11,416 nucleotides of DNA from an uncultured Candidatus Melainabacteria bacterium (GCA_937927525.1 CALBDR010000227.1:1-11416); one strand, 5' to 3'; positions 1 to 7,165 are shown, counted from the stretch's first letter. Numbers and translations are program-made. The notes: generated from the letters alone by a model not told the origin.

Positions 1-1183
1 GCTGTTCAGTAAGATCTACTCTTCCCTCCCTGATAGGGTTACACATCTGCTTACCAGCTTCATCTACAACTTTAAATTCTTGGAAGTATCTTTTTATTTC
101 TTTAGTATTGCCGACTCTACTGCTAAGAGCAAGTGTGACTCCGTTGTCGAAAGGTAAAGCCGCTATTCCAGCTGCTGTTCCTAGGACTTTTTTAAAGACA
201 GATGCTTTGGTGGCTTTAGGGATAGGGATAGCATAGACTGTCACAGAAGGTTTAGTGAAGTCCTGAGTAACATAGTTAGGCATATTTTTAGTTAGATATT
301 CATCTTCTGAAATTTCAAAGTCATGTTTTTGAGCTTTCTTTTTTCTTCTTTTAAGCATTTTCTCTTCGTGCCTTTTAAGTTCTCTATACTCTGTAAGCGG
401 GCTAAAGAATACGAATCTGAAGAAATCTGATTTCATGACATAGTCTTTTACCTTAGGATCTTTTTTTAGATTTGGAAATTCGATTTCTTTAATCGGGTAT
501 GGGCTTTTTCTTAACTGTTTACTAGTAGTAAAAACTTCAGGCTTAGACTCTGTAGTCATTTGCTTTCTAGCTTCTTCTAAAGCATGAAAAGCTTTATCTA
601 TGGATACAGCGTTGCTTAAAGCAGCTCCTCTATCGCTTATTACAAATGTATTAACTCCGACTACAACAGAATCAGCGTTTAACAGTGGACCACCGGAGTT
701 ACCACCATTTAGTGAAGCGTCATGAGTGATGACACCATCTTTTAATTTACTTACTATTCCTTTCGTGATGGTGCTATTTAAGCTTTCATCGATAGGGGTT
801 CCAATCGCGTAAACTTCTTCTCCTATTTCTACTAGTGGATTTGAGCTTGAAAGTTTAAGAACTTTATAGTTACGCAAACCCTGCATGTTTATCCATAAAA
901 CAGCTATGTCGTAGTCTCTATCTTGATAGAGAAGCTTTGCATCGAATTGTTTATTATCAGCAAATCTGACTTTAAATTTATTAGAGTTTTTCACTACATG
1001 ACTATTAGTGATGATTAGACCATCTTCACTAACAAGAAAGCCAGAGCCGTGTCCAGCAGTTAAAATACTTACTACAGCATCTTTAGCTTCGTTGTGGACA
1101 AAGTAGGCTTGGGAAAGTTTTCTTGCCATTGATGGCATTAAGCTTAAAGCCATGAGAAAGAAAAAAAGGCTTATTTTTTTCAT
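1..1183 (-). CDS. Secreted trypsin-like serine protease (S1C/HtrA-like), 3' end missing
   Basis: The reading frame runs from an ATG at 1183 to the left edge without a stop, giving 394 residues. The first 20 residues (two Lys, a hydrophobic run, then S-M-A) look like a Sec signal peptide, so the protein should act in the periplasm or outside the cell. A chymotrypsin-fold catalytic triad is visible: His62 in TNSHVV, Asp92 in DYDIAVL and Ser163 in GGNSGGPL, with GHGSGFLV before the His as in HtrA/Do-type S1C peptidases. The protease domain ends near residue 205. No PDZ domain is apparent in the next 190 residues, which contain a very basic stretch (about 270-287) and match nothing I recognise. 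The start lies 17 bases after the ATPase stop on the same strand, so the two genes may share a transcript, although a TAAGAT box overlaps the gap. No Shine-Dalgarno sequence is seen. The protease call is firm; its substrate is unknown. Confidence 0.88.
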   Translation of the reverse strand, partial: MKKISLFFFLMALSLMPSMARKLSQAYFVHNEAKDAVVSILTAGHGSGFLVSEDGLIITNSHVVKNSNKFKVRFADNKQFDAKLLYQDRDYDIAVLWINMQGLRNYKVLKLSSSNPLVEIGEEVYAIGTPIDESLNSTITKGIVSKLKDGVITHDASLNGGNSGGPLLNADSVVVGVNTFVISDRGAALSNAVSIDKAFHALEEARKQMTTESKPEVFTTSKQLRKSPYPIKEIEFPNLKKDPKVKDYVMKSDFFRFVFFSPLTEYRELKRHEEKMLKRRKKKAQKHDFEISEDEYLTKNMPNYVTQDFTKPSVTVYAIPIPKATKASVFKKVLGTAAGIAALPFDNGVTLALSSRVGNTKEIKRYFQEFKVVDEAGKQMCNPIREGRVDLTEQ

Positions 1184-1191
1184 ATTTTAAA

Positions 1192-1197
1192 ATCTTA
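1192..1197 (-). promoter_or_regulatory. Possible -10 box (TAAGAT) of the protease gene
   Basis: On the minus strand TAAGAT lies eight bases before the protease ATG, which would put the transcript start about two bases ahead of it. The match is modest and the site sits directly after the upstream stop codon. It is supported mainly by the same -10/start geometry at other genes in this window. Confidence 0.3.
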
Positions 1198-1199
1198 CA

Positions 1200-2366
1200 T
1201 TAATTGAAGATTGATTTGAAAACTTCTTGCCATGGATAAATAGTAATTTCGTTATCTCCATATTTTTTCTTAGTTAGACTTGCACAAATTAATTCAGCCT
1301 CAGGTCTAATTTTTTTAAACGATTTCAAACCACTTAACTTTTTAGTTTCTACATTATCACTGGATTTGATTTCTATCGCAAAACATTTTGAATCTCCTGT
1401 CTCAACTATCAAATCAACTTCAGCTCCTGATTTGCTCCGATAATAACTTAGACTAAAATCTTTTCTTGAGTAGGAAGCTAATCTAATAAATTCTGCTATG
1501 AAATAATGTTCAAAGGATTCACCATAATCTCTAGTTTTAGGAATTAGTTTGGCATCTAGTTTTTTTGCTATAGCTCTCTGCACACCAGTATCAAAAAAAT
1601 AAAATTTAGGATGTTTACTTAATTGTTTTCTTGTTGATTTACTGTATCCCTTTAAGCTAAAGCCAATTAAAGTGTCTTCAAGGACTTGATAGTATTCCTG
1701 TACTGTTTTATAGTCACTGTGAATGTCACTTGCTATGTTTGAATAATTAATAATCTGACCATTTTCACTAGCGGCTAAATCTAAGAATCTTAAAAAAGAA
1801 CCTAAATTTCTTAATTGTGCTTCAGCTTTAATTTCTTCTTCTATATAAGTTCTTACATAAGATCTTAGACTTTCTTTTGCATAAAGACTCTCTGCTTCTT
1901 GATCTAAATAAATAGCAGGAAGTGAACCAAGTTCAAGTGTTCTTGCTAAATCAAAATTTTTAGCGAGTTCTTGATGAGTTAAGGGATATAAATTATAAGT
2001 CAATGCTCTCCCCCCAAGCATATTTGCACCTTCACGTTTTAATTTTCTTGCACTAGAGCCGCTTAGAATAAAAATCTTGTTTTTCATAGTTTCGATGCAG
2101 TTATGAACTTCATTTAAAAGTTCAGGGACTCTTTGAATTTCGTCTATGACAATATGAGTATATTTTTTATCGAGCTTCTCAATTTCTTCTCTCATGAGCC
2201 ATGGTTTTGCTAAAAATTTAAAATATAAATCAGTATTTAATAAATTGTAATAAACAGTATTTTTTGTTGAAAAAGTCTCTTTTATAAGTGTAGATTTCCC
2301 TACTTGCCGGGGACCAAAAAGAAACAAATGGCGGTTTTGGGGTAATTTTAGTGATCTTCTGATCAT
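1200..2366 (-). CDS. AAA_14/DUF4143-type ATPase with PD-(D/E)XK-like C-terminus, copy 1
   Basis: This is a 388-residue member of the large AAA_14 plus DUF4143 family, whose biological role is poorly known. In order it has a Walker A P-loop GPRQVGKST (residues 18-26), Walker B IVIDE (72-76), a sensor-like SGSS (102-105), a middle region around 205-235 that reads as a winged helix (NYSNIASDI...KTVQEYYQVLE), and a C-terminal nuclease-like signature AEVD (315-318) followed by IEIK (331-334). The frame stays open back to 2429, but I chose the ATG at 2366. It places the P-loop 17 residues in, as in the paralogues, and the extra 21 codons lie across a promoter-like box and a palindrome. Copy 3 (7185-8372) aligns with it along its whole length, for example GSSARKL and GRALTY; copy 2 is more distant. 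The gene is divergent from glf and 17 bases upstream of the protease gene. Whether it binds DNA, cuts it or does something else cannot be told from sequence. Confidence 0.9.
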   Translation of the reverse strand: MIRRSLKLPQNRHLFLFGPRQVGKSTLIKETFSTKNTVYYNLLNTDLYFKFLAKPWLMREEIEKLDKKYTHIVIDEIQRVPELLNEVHNCIETMKNKIFILSGSSARKLKREGANMLGGRALTYNLYPLTHQELAKNFDLARTLELGSLPAIYLDQEAESLYAKESLRSYVRTYIEEEIKAEAQLRNLGSFLRFLDLAASENGQIINYSNIASDIHSDYKTVQEYYQVLEDTLIGFSLKGYSKSTRKQLSKHPKFYFFDTGVQRAIAKKLDAKLIPKTRDYGESFEHYFIAEFIRLASYSRKDFSLSYYRSKSGAEVDLIVETGDSKCFAIEIKSSDNVETKKLSGLKSFKKIRPEAELICASLTKKKYGDNEITIYPWQEVFKSIFN

Positions 2367-2372
2367 ATTTAT

Positions 2373-2378
2373 ATTATA
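2373..2378 (-). promoter_or_regulatory. -10 box (TATAAT) placed for leaderless transcription of ATPase 1
   Basis: On the minus strand CGGG-TATAAT is followed by six bases and then the ATG at 2366. With the usual spacing, the first transcribed base would be the A of that ATG. No -35 hexamer is visible because the perfect palindrome at 2383-2410 fills that region. Confidence 0.55.
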
Positions 2379-2382
2379 CCCG

Positions 2383-2410
2383 CTAAAATAGAAATATATT
2401 TCTATTTTAG
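2383..2410. repeat. Perfect 28-base palindrome upstream of ATPase 1
   Basis: Both 14-base halves pair without a mismatch (CTAAAATAGAAATA and its reverse complement), and the symmetry stops exactly at 2383 and 2410. It begins four bases upstream of the ATPase 1 -10 box, in the intergenic space shared with the divergent glf gene. Its place over the -35 region suits an operator for a dimeric regulator. No T-run follows it in the ATPase direction, so it does not look like a terminator. Confidence 0.9.
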
Positions 2411-2470
2411 ACGACATGGTAAACCTCAAAGGTTCAATATAGCTCAGAAGATTTGAATTTCAACTAAGGT

Positions 2471-2476
2471 TATAAT
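2471..2476 (+). promoter_or_regulatory. -10 box (TATAAT) of glf
   Basis: A perfect TATAAT ends 13 bases before the glf ATG, predicting a leader of about seven bases, too short for a normal ribosome binding site. No convincing -35 hexamer is present at 16-18 bases. Confidence 0.5.
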
Positions 2477-2489
2477 AAGACAAATACAA

Positions 2490-3629
2490 ATGATTTCTGA
2501 AAAAAGAAAAATTTTAATAGTTGGAGCAGGTTTCACTGGTGCTGTTATAGCAAGAGAACTTGCAAAAGAGAACTATGAAGTAAGAGTTATAGATAAGCGC
2601 TCTCATATCGCTGGTAACTGTCATACTGAAAGAGATTTAGATACTAATATCATGGTTCATAAATATGGACCTCATATTTTTCATACTGATAATGAAGAAG
2701 TGTGGAATTATGTAAATAGTTTTGAAACTTTTATGCCTTATGTAAATAGAGTTAAGGCACAGTCACAGGGAAAAGTTTATAGTCTTCCCATTAATTTGTT
2801 TACTATTAACCAATTTTATGGCAAAACCTTAAACCCTAAAGAAGCTCTTAGTTTTATTGAAGAAATCGCTGATAAATCTATTACTGATCCTCAGACTTTT
2901 GAAGAGCAGGCTATGAGGTTCATAGGAAGAGATCTCTATCATGCTTTTTTCTATGGTTACACTAAAAAACAGTGGGGGCTTGAGCCGAAGGAGTTACCAG
3001 CGAGTATCCTAAAAAGACTACCTGTGAGATTCAATTATGACGATAATTACTTTAATCATAAATATCAAGGTATGCCTTTAAATGGTTACACTAAGATAGT
3101 CGAAAAGATTTTAGATCATGAAAATATAAGTTTAGAGCTGAACACAGTCTATGATCAGTTGCTAAACTCACAGTTCGACCATGTTTTTTATAGTGGTCCT
3201 ATAGATGAATACTATGATTCTAAGTTCGGGACCTTAGATTATCGAACTTTAGATTTTGAAGAAATCCGTTCAGAAGGTGATTTCCAAGGAACAGCAGTTA
3301 TGAATTATTGTGATGCTGATATTCCTTACACTAGAATTACTGAACATAAATTCTTCTCCCCATGGGAAACTCATGAGAAAACGATTTGTTTTAAAGAATA
3401 TAGCAGAGCTTATAAAAAAGGAGACATTCCTTATTATCCCGTCAGGCAGGTAAAAGAGAAAGCGATGCTTGATAAATATTTAGAAGTGGCTGAAGCTGAG
3501 GATAAAGTGAGTTTTGTCGGGCGTTTAGGCTCTTATCGCTATATGGATATGGATGTCACTATAGCTGAGGCTTTGAAGACTGTGCGTGAGTTTTTAGCTG
3601 ACAGACAGCAAGCTTTGCTTGCAAATTAA
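2490..3629 (+). CDS. glf: UDP-galactopyranose mutase
   Basis: This enzyme interconverts UDP-galactopyranose and UDP-galactofuranose in the cytoplasm, using reduced FAD, and supplies the donor for galactofuranose-containing glycans. The 379 residues match the usual bacterial length. Visible hallmarks are the FAD-binding GAGFTG (12-17), the strongly conserved KYGPHIFHT (58-66), YTKKQWG around Trp162, PYTRITEHK (279-287) with the substrate-binding Arg, and the C-terminal VGRLGSYRYMDMD (343-355). The start ATG at 2490 puts the first beta strand and dinucleotide fold at the expected place. The gene runs alone on its strand here: ATPase 1 is divergent upstream, and ATPase 2 converges with a four-base overlap at the stop codons. 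The next plus-strand genes are two GlfT-like transferases, which supports a shared pathway even though ATPase 2 separates them. Confidence 0.97.
   Translation: MISEKRKILIVGAGFTGAVIARELAKENYEVRVIDKRSHIAGNCHTERDLDTNIMVHKYGPHIFHTDNEEVWNYVNSFETFMPYVNRVKAQSQGKVYSLPINLFTINQFYGKTLNPKEALSFIEEIADKSITDPQTFEEQAMRFIGRDLYHAFFYGYTKKQWGLEPKELPASILKRLPVRFNYDDNYFNHKYQGMPLNGYTKIVEKILDHENISLELNTVYDQLLNSQFDHVFYSGPIDEYYDSKFGTLDYRTLDFEEIRSEGDFQGTAVMNYCDADIPYTRITEHKFFSPWETHEKTICFKEYSRAYKKGDIPYYPVRQVKEKAMLDKYLEVAEAEDKVSFVGRLGSYRYMDMDVTIAEALKTVREFLADRQQALLAN
3608..3622. repeat. Hairpin at the end of glf, possible weak bidirectional terminator
   Basis: GCAAGC-TTT-GCTTGC forms a six-base stem with a three-base loop just before the glf stop codon, at the junction of the convergent genes. 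Neither strand shows a proper U-tract after it, so a terminator role is only a guess. The stretch also encodes the last glf residues. Confidence 0.35.
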
Positions 3630-4810
3630 AATTCAAATATATTCTCAAAGCTTATAAATCTTACAGGGTAACCTTTAAATTCAGTTTCTTCATTTATATT
3701 TTCATTAAAAATCACTAGTTCTTTAGTGTGTGGGTATTTTCTAAGAAATTCTTTCATATTATCGGGAATATTAGCTTTTTTAAGTTTTGATTTTACTTCT
3801 ATAGAAGTGATTTCTCTATTTTTAAACCATATAAAATCTATTTCAGAACCCTTAGTAGTTCTCCAGAAGAAAATATCTGTGTTTGCTTCTTCTCTTATAG
3901 AAAGTAAGTGATGATAAACAAAAGTTTCCCAGATACAGCCTTTATCATTTCTCGAATCAACCTTTCGAAAGTCTTTTATGAGTGCATTTCTAACACCTTG
4001 GTCATAGAAGTAGTATTTTTTTGATTTTTTAAGTTCATTACTTAGATTATTTGAAAAAGAATTTAGTTTATACAGTACAAATGTTTGCTCTAGTATTGAA
4101 AGATACTTCTCAACAGTTTTTGAGCTTAAATTTAATTCGTTAGCTAGATTTGATGTTGAGATTAGTTGTCCTTGAGACTCTGCAAGTATAAAAATTAAGT
4201 GATTAAATGCTGAAATATTTTCCTCTTTTATTAAGGATTTAATATCTTTTTGGATATATGTAGCAACTATCAGCCTTAAATATTCTTCTTTGTCATTAGT
4301 ATTAGGGTATTCATTTTGATCATATAGTCCTGGTAAAGCACCGTAGCATAGATAATCTTCTATTTTTAAATTAATAGAGTTACTTAAAAACTCTTCATAG
4401 CTTAAAGGCTTTATTTTATATTCTTTGAATCTTCCAACTAAACTTTCCTCTATATGTTTATGCATTTCAATCGCAGAAGAGCCAGAAGCGTAAATTTTAA
4501 TTGATGGGTTGGTATCATGTATAGCTTTAAAAATATGCGAAGCATTTTTAATATAGTGAAATTCGTCTATGAAAATTAAATCAGCAGCATTTTCTAACAT
4601 TTGGATAATTTCAGTATCGTTTTTGTTAAATAAAGCGAGATCTTCTGGTCTTTCTAAATTAAAATACTTAGCTTTTCTTTTTTTGTTTTCTGCTTCTAGT
4701 TTTATAAGTAAAAAAGATTTGCCTACTTGGCGCGCACCAAATAATATTGTGATTTTTTTACTATTTAAGTCATTTTTAAGTGAGCTATAAATAGTTCTTT
4801 TAAATTCCAT
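3626..4810 (-). CDS. AAA_14/DUF4143-type ATPase with PD-(D/E)XK-like C-terminus, copy 2
   Basis: A 394-residue protein with the same domain order as the other two ATPases but clearly more diverged. The Walker A motif is GARQVGKS (25-32), with Ala where the others have Pro. Walker B is LIFIDE (78-83), followed by a sensor-like SGSS (109-112). A winged-helix-like stretch lies near 217-245 (TSNLANELNLSSKTVEKYLSIL written in shorter form: NLANELNLSSKTVEKY). The nuclease-like signature is SEID (322-325) and IEVK (337-340), with WRTTKGSE just before it. The ATG at 4810 follows a -10-like TAAAAT by eight bases and has no Shine-Dalgarno sequence. The gene is inverted relative to the glycan genes on either side, sitting between glf and the first transferase. 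Its stop overlaps that of glf. The family assignment is firm; its cellular role is not known. Confidence 0.9.
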   Translation of the reverse strand: MEFKRTIYSSLKNDLNSKKITILFGARQVGKSFLLIKLEAENKKRKAKYFNLERPEDLALFNKNDTEIIQMLENAADLIFIDEFHYIKNASHIFKAIHDTNPSIKIYASGSSAIEMHKHIEESLVGRFKEYKIKPLSYEEFLSNSINLKIEDYLCYGALPGLYDQNEYPNTNDKEEYLRLIVATYIQKDIKSLIKEENISAFNHLIFILAESQGQLISTSNLANELNLSSKTVEKYLSILEQTFVLYKLNSFSNNLSNELKKSKKYYFYDQGVRNALIKDFRKVDSRNDKGCIWETFVYHHLLSIREEANTDIFFWRTTKGSEIDFIWFKNREITSIEVKSKLKKANIPDNMKEFLRKYPHTKELVIFNENINEETEFKGYPVRFISFENIFEF

Positions 4811-4818
4811 ATATCTAC

Positions 4819-4824
4819 ATTTTA
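4819..4824 (-). promoter_or_regulatory. -10 box (TAAAAT) of ATPase 2
   Basis: On the minus strand TGGG-TAAAAT stands eight bases before the ATG at 4810, predicting a leader of about two bases. Four bases separate it from the inverted repeat at 4829-4851, the same distance as at ATPase 1. Confidence 0.5.
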
Positions 4825-4828
4825 CCCA

Positions 4829-4851
4829 ATTTTGGACCTTTAGTCCAAAAT
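4829..4851. repeat. Inverted repeat, likely operator in the ATPase 2/GT2 intergenic region
   Basis: ATTTTGGAC and GTCCAAAAT form perfect nine-base arms around a five-base centre. A further direct half-site TTTTGGAC lies at 4868-4875 in the same 123-base divergent intergenic region. The repeat covers the -35 position of ATPase 2 and has no following T-run, so an operator is more likely than a terminator. Confidence 0.8.
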
Positions 4852-4915
4852 CCTGCTAAAAGTATTTTTTTGGACTCTTTTGGGAGCTGCTGAAAGTTAA
4901 AAAGCCACATAATGC

Positions 4916-4921
4916 TAAAAT
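4916..4921 (+). promoter_or_regulatory. Extended -10 box (TGC-TAAAAT) of the glycosyltransferase pair
   Basis: TAAAAT preceded by TGC, a TGn extended -10 element, ends 12 bases before the ATG at 4934. The predicted leader is about six bases. An ATG at 4926 opens only a two-codon frame and is not the start. Confidence 0.42.
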
Positions 4922-4933
4922 TGCCATGAAAGC

Positions 4934-5836
4934 ATGAAATTAGCAGCAGTAATAGTTACATATAATAGACTTGAAAAGCTAAAAAAAGCTATTTCATCCA
5001 TTCTCGCTCAAAACATTGATTATGTAGTAGTTCTTAATAACAAATCCACTGATAATACAGCTGAGTGGTTAGATGCAGAAGCTAAAAAAGATTCTAGGTT
5101 AATTCCTGTTCACTCAGAAGAGAATACTGGTGGAGCTGGTGGCTTTTATCATGGTTCTAAGTACGCTATTGAAAATACAGATGCAGACTGGCTTTTACTA
5201 TATGATGACGACGCTTATCCACGTGAGGATTTAGTAGATAAATTTAGAGAGATTAAAGAACTAGATAGAGAGGACCTTGGAGCTGTCAGTACAGCTGTTT
5301 ATATGCCAAATGGTGATTATGCTGATTTCAATAGACCAGGTATTAATCCTTTTAAATCTAGATTTGATTTGATGAGATATTTATTTTCTAAATCAGGTCC
5401 CTATCTAAGTTACGCACAGTTAAGATACGCAAATGCTGTACCTGTCGATTATTCATCTTTTGTAGGTTGTTTTGTTAAACGTGTAGCTATCGAAAATGGT
5501 TTAGGTTACCCTCGTAAGGAATTCTTTATCTATTGTGATGATTGGTTATATACTTTAGAGCTTTCTAAGCTTGGTTATAAAAATCTTTACTATTCAGATT
5601 TAGTTTTCTATCATGACTCGAATACCTTTATCGATGATTATGATAAACAGATCTGGAAGAAGTATTATGCTTATAGAAACTCACTTACTTTCTATAAAAG
5701 AGCTTCAGGGCTTTTCTTTCCATTGATTTTAGTTACTAAACTTGTGAAGTGGCTTTTAGACTCAGCTAAGTATAAAAAGAAAAAAGAATATTTAGATACT
5801 ATAGTAAAGGCATGTAGAGATTATGCAAAGCACTGA
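4934..5836 (+). CDS. Family 2 glycosyltransferase, GlfT-like (candidate galactofuranosyltransferase)
   Basis: A 300-residue cytoplasmic GT-A fold enzyme that should move a sugar from a nucleotide donor to a growing glycan. The N-terminal strand AAVIVTYNR (4-12), ENTGGAGGF (63-71), the metal-binding Asp cluster YDDDAYP (D91-D93), a CDDW (201-204) in the position of the catalytic base, and FYHDS with His227 follow the pattern of GlfT1/GlfT2-type galactofuranosyltransferases. Some rhamnosyltransferases share these motifs. Upstream glf would provide UDP-galactofuranose, which favours the Galf assignment, but the acceptor cannot be read from sequence. The C-terminal 50 residues are Lys-rich with an amphipathic or hydrophobic patch (FFPLILVTKLVKWLL) that could touch the membrane. 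It overlaps the next transferase by 14 bases, so the two are almost certainly co-transcribed and possibly translationally coupled. Confidence 0.88.
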   Translation: MKLAAVIVTYNRLEKLKKAISSILAQNIDYVVVLNNKSTDNTAEWLDAEAKKDSRLIPVHSEENTGGAGGFYHGSKYAIENTDADWLLLYDDDAYPREDLVDKFREIKELDREDLGAVSTAVYMPNGDYADFNRPGINPFKSRFDLMRYLFSKSGPYLSYAQLRYANAVPVDYSSFVGCFVKRVAIENGLGYPRKEFFIYCDDWLYTLELSKLGYKNLYYSDLVFYHDSNTFIDDYDKQIWKKYYAYRNSLTFYKRASGLFFPLILVTKLVKWLLDSAKYKKKKEYLDTIVKACRDYAKH

Positions 5837-7130
5837 TAACTCTGAATTAGCTTTTCTTTATAGAGAGGAAAATAAAACTTTTACACATACTGACAGGGTT
5901 TCAGTAGTAATAGTTACCTTCAATAAATATAATTATGTGCGAGATCTTTTAGTTTCTTTTCAGCACATTAATTATGATAAAGATCTTTTGGATATTATTG
6001 TCGTAGATAACGCTTCAAATGATGAAACAGAAGAAAAACTGATAGAAGAGTTTGGTGAAACTATTACTCTGATTCAGACTGGCGAGAATTTAGGTGGCTC
6101 TGGTGGTTTTAATACTGGTATGAAGTTTGCGATGGAATACCATGATAATGAATATATTTGGCTTGTAGATAATGATGCAGTAGTGCATGTAGATGCTCTT
6201 AACTATCTTTTAGAATCTATGAAAGCTAATCCTAAAGCTGCTGCTATTGGGTCTATGATTCTTCAATTAGATAATCCTGAATATGTGAGCGAGATTGGCG
6301 CGATGATGGATTGGTCTAAAGGTCGCATTGTAATGCAAAATACTGGTGATAAATACACAAGTATTCTTGATAAATCAGAGCGTATTTTAGATTATTGTCC
6401 AGCTTGTTCTCTTCTTAAAAGAAGATCTGCACTTGAAGATATAGGTTTTTGGGAAGAATATTTTATTCACTTCGATGATGTAGATTGGTGTCTAAGAGCA
6501 GTAAAAAAAGGTTACCAAATCATCTGTAATCCTAAATCTATAACTTTTCATGAGTCCATGAACCAAAAGCAACCGACTTGGATTCGTTATTATAATATCC
6601 GTAATTTACTTTATACTTACGCTAAATTTAAACCTCTTAGATTACCATTTGTTTTCTTGAAATTCTTTTTAGGTGCTTGTTATTTTTTAGGACATGGTTT
6701 AAAAAAGAATTCTGGACTGGTTTTTAAAGCTCTTTGGGATTTTCTTAGAGGGAAAAAAGCCAAGCAAGATTTTCCATTAGAGGATTATCAAAAACTGGAA
6801 GACTTTAACTGGGCAGATTACTCTAATGAAAATTCAGCTAATTCTATCCTAATTTTTAATTCTAGAGATAATTTGAATATGTTTATAGAAAAAACAGGTT
6901 TTCAAATTACTGATACCACTAAAATTTTAGTTTACCCGAAAAAGAAAAATTTCTTTTCACTTTGGGGGATTGGCTATGCTCAAGATATGGCAAGTCTTTC
7001 CGCTATGTTTAAAAACAAGAAAGTAATCATAGATGGAGATTTAGAGTATAAGTTTATGTTTCCTTGTCCTGTAGAGAAATTGGTGGTTTATTCATTTTAT
7101 GGGACTATGCTTGATTTAAGAATCCGCTGA
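5823..7130 (+). CDS. Family 2 glycosyltransferase, GlfT-like, with C-terminal extension
   Basis: A 435-residue glycosyltransferase. The GT-A domain covers about 25-300: VSVVIVTFNK (26-35), ENLGGSGGF (88-96), the metal-binding DND (116-118), HFDDVDW (216-222) as probable catalytic base region, and FHES with His243. These are the same landmarks as in the preceding transferase, with which it overlaps by 14 bases, so a polymerising pair is plausible: one enzyme priming and one extending, as for GlfT1 and GlfT2. Residues about 310-435 form an extra region (SILIFNSRDNL onward) that I do not recognise. It looks soluble, with alternating strands. Hydrophobic residues around 273-295 may associate with the membrane. 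The start lies inside the end of the previous gene, with only a weak purine run TAGAGATT before it. Donor specificity is inferred from context. Confidence 0.87.
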   Translation: MQSTDNSELAFLYREENKTFTHTDRVSVVIVTFNKYNYVRDLLVSFQHINYDKDLLDIIVVDNASNDETEEKLIEEFGETITLIQTGENLGGSGGFNTGMKFAMEYHDNEYIWLVDNDAVVHVDALNYLLESMKANPKAAAIGSMILQLDNPEYVSEIGAMMDWSKGRIVMQNTGDKYTSILDKSERILDYCPACSLLKRRSALEDIGFWEEYFIHFDDVDWCLRAVKKGYQIICNPKSITFHESMNQKQPTWIRYYNIRNLLYTYAKFKPLRLPFVFLKFFLGACYFLGHGLKKNSGLVFKALWDFLRGKKAKQDFPLEDYQKLEDFNWADYSNENSANSILIFNSRDNLNMFIEKTGFQITDTTKILVYPKKKNFFSLWGIGYAQDMASLSAMFKNKKVIIDGDLEYKFMFPCPVEKLVVYSFYGTMLDLRIR

Positions 7131-7134
7131 AAAT

Positions 7135-7142
7135 GCGATCGC
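7135..7142. repeat. Single GCGATCGC octamer in an AT-rich spacer
   Basis: The palindrome GCGATCGC lies five bases after the second transferase stop and upstream of ATPase 3. It equals the core of the cyanobacterial HIP1 repeat, but I found only one copy in the window. A role as an operator for ATPase 3 is possible but unsupported. Confidence 0.4.
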
Positions 7143-7159
7143 TAATGTGAAAAATAGGG

Positions 7160-7165
7160 TATATT
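7160..7165 (+). promoter_or_regulatory. Possible -10 box (AGGG-TATATT) of ATPase 3
   Basis: TATATT preceded by AGGG ends 19 bases before the ATG at 7185. The GGG-TAnAnT pattern repeats what is seen at ATPases 1 and 2, but the leader would be longer, about 13 bases. An overlapping TAATAT at 7166-7171 is an alternative. The ATG at 7177 is followed at once by TAA. Confidence 0.35.

Noticed and set aside
2367..2429. Longer ATPase 1 start at 2429 or 2417
   Set aside because: The added residues have no counterpart in the paralogues and would place the 28-base palindrome and the TATAAT box inside coding sequence. The ATG at 2366 fits the family and the promoter.
2440..2476. Bacteroidetes-type promoter (TTTG at -33, TAnnTTTG at -7)
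   Set aside because: The -7 region is TATAAT at several genes and not TAnnTTTG, so that promoter class does not fit.
3726..3911. Plus-strand open frame of 61 codons
   Set aside because: It lies antisense inside ATPase 2, has no recognisable motif and mirrors that gene's codons.
4569..4790. Plus-strand open frame of 73 codons
   Set aside because: It is antisense to the Walker A/B part of ATPase 2; its hydrophobic look comes from the AT-rich complement.
4829..4851. Rho-independent terminator
   Set aside because: The stem is AT-rich with no T-run after it on either strand, and it lies between divergent genes where no terminator is needed.
5823..7150. TGA read as a sense codon (alternative genetic code)
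   Set aside because: Both transferases end in TGA with stops shortly after, but no gene contains an in-frame TGA within its conserved sequence, and Trp is encoded by TGG. The standard code fits.
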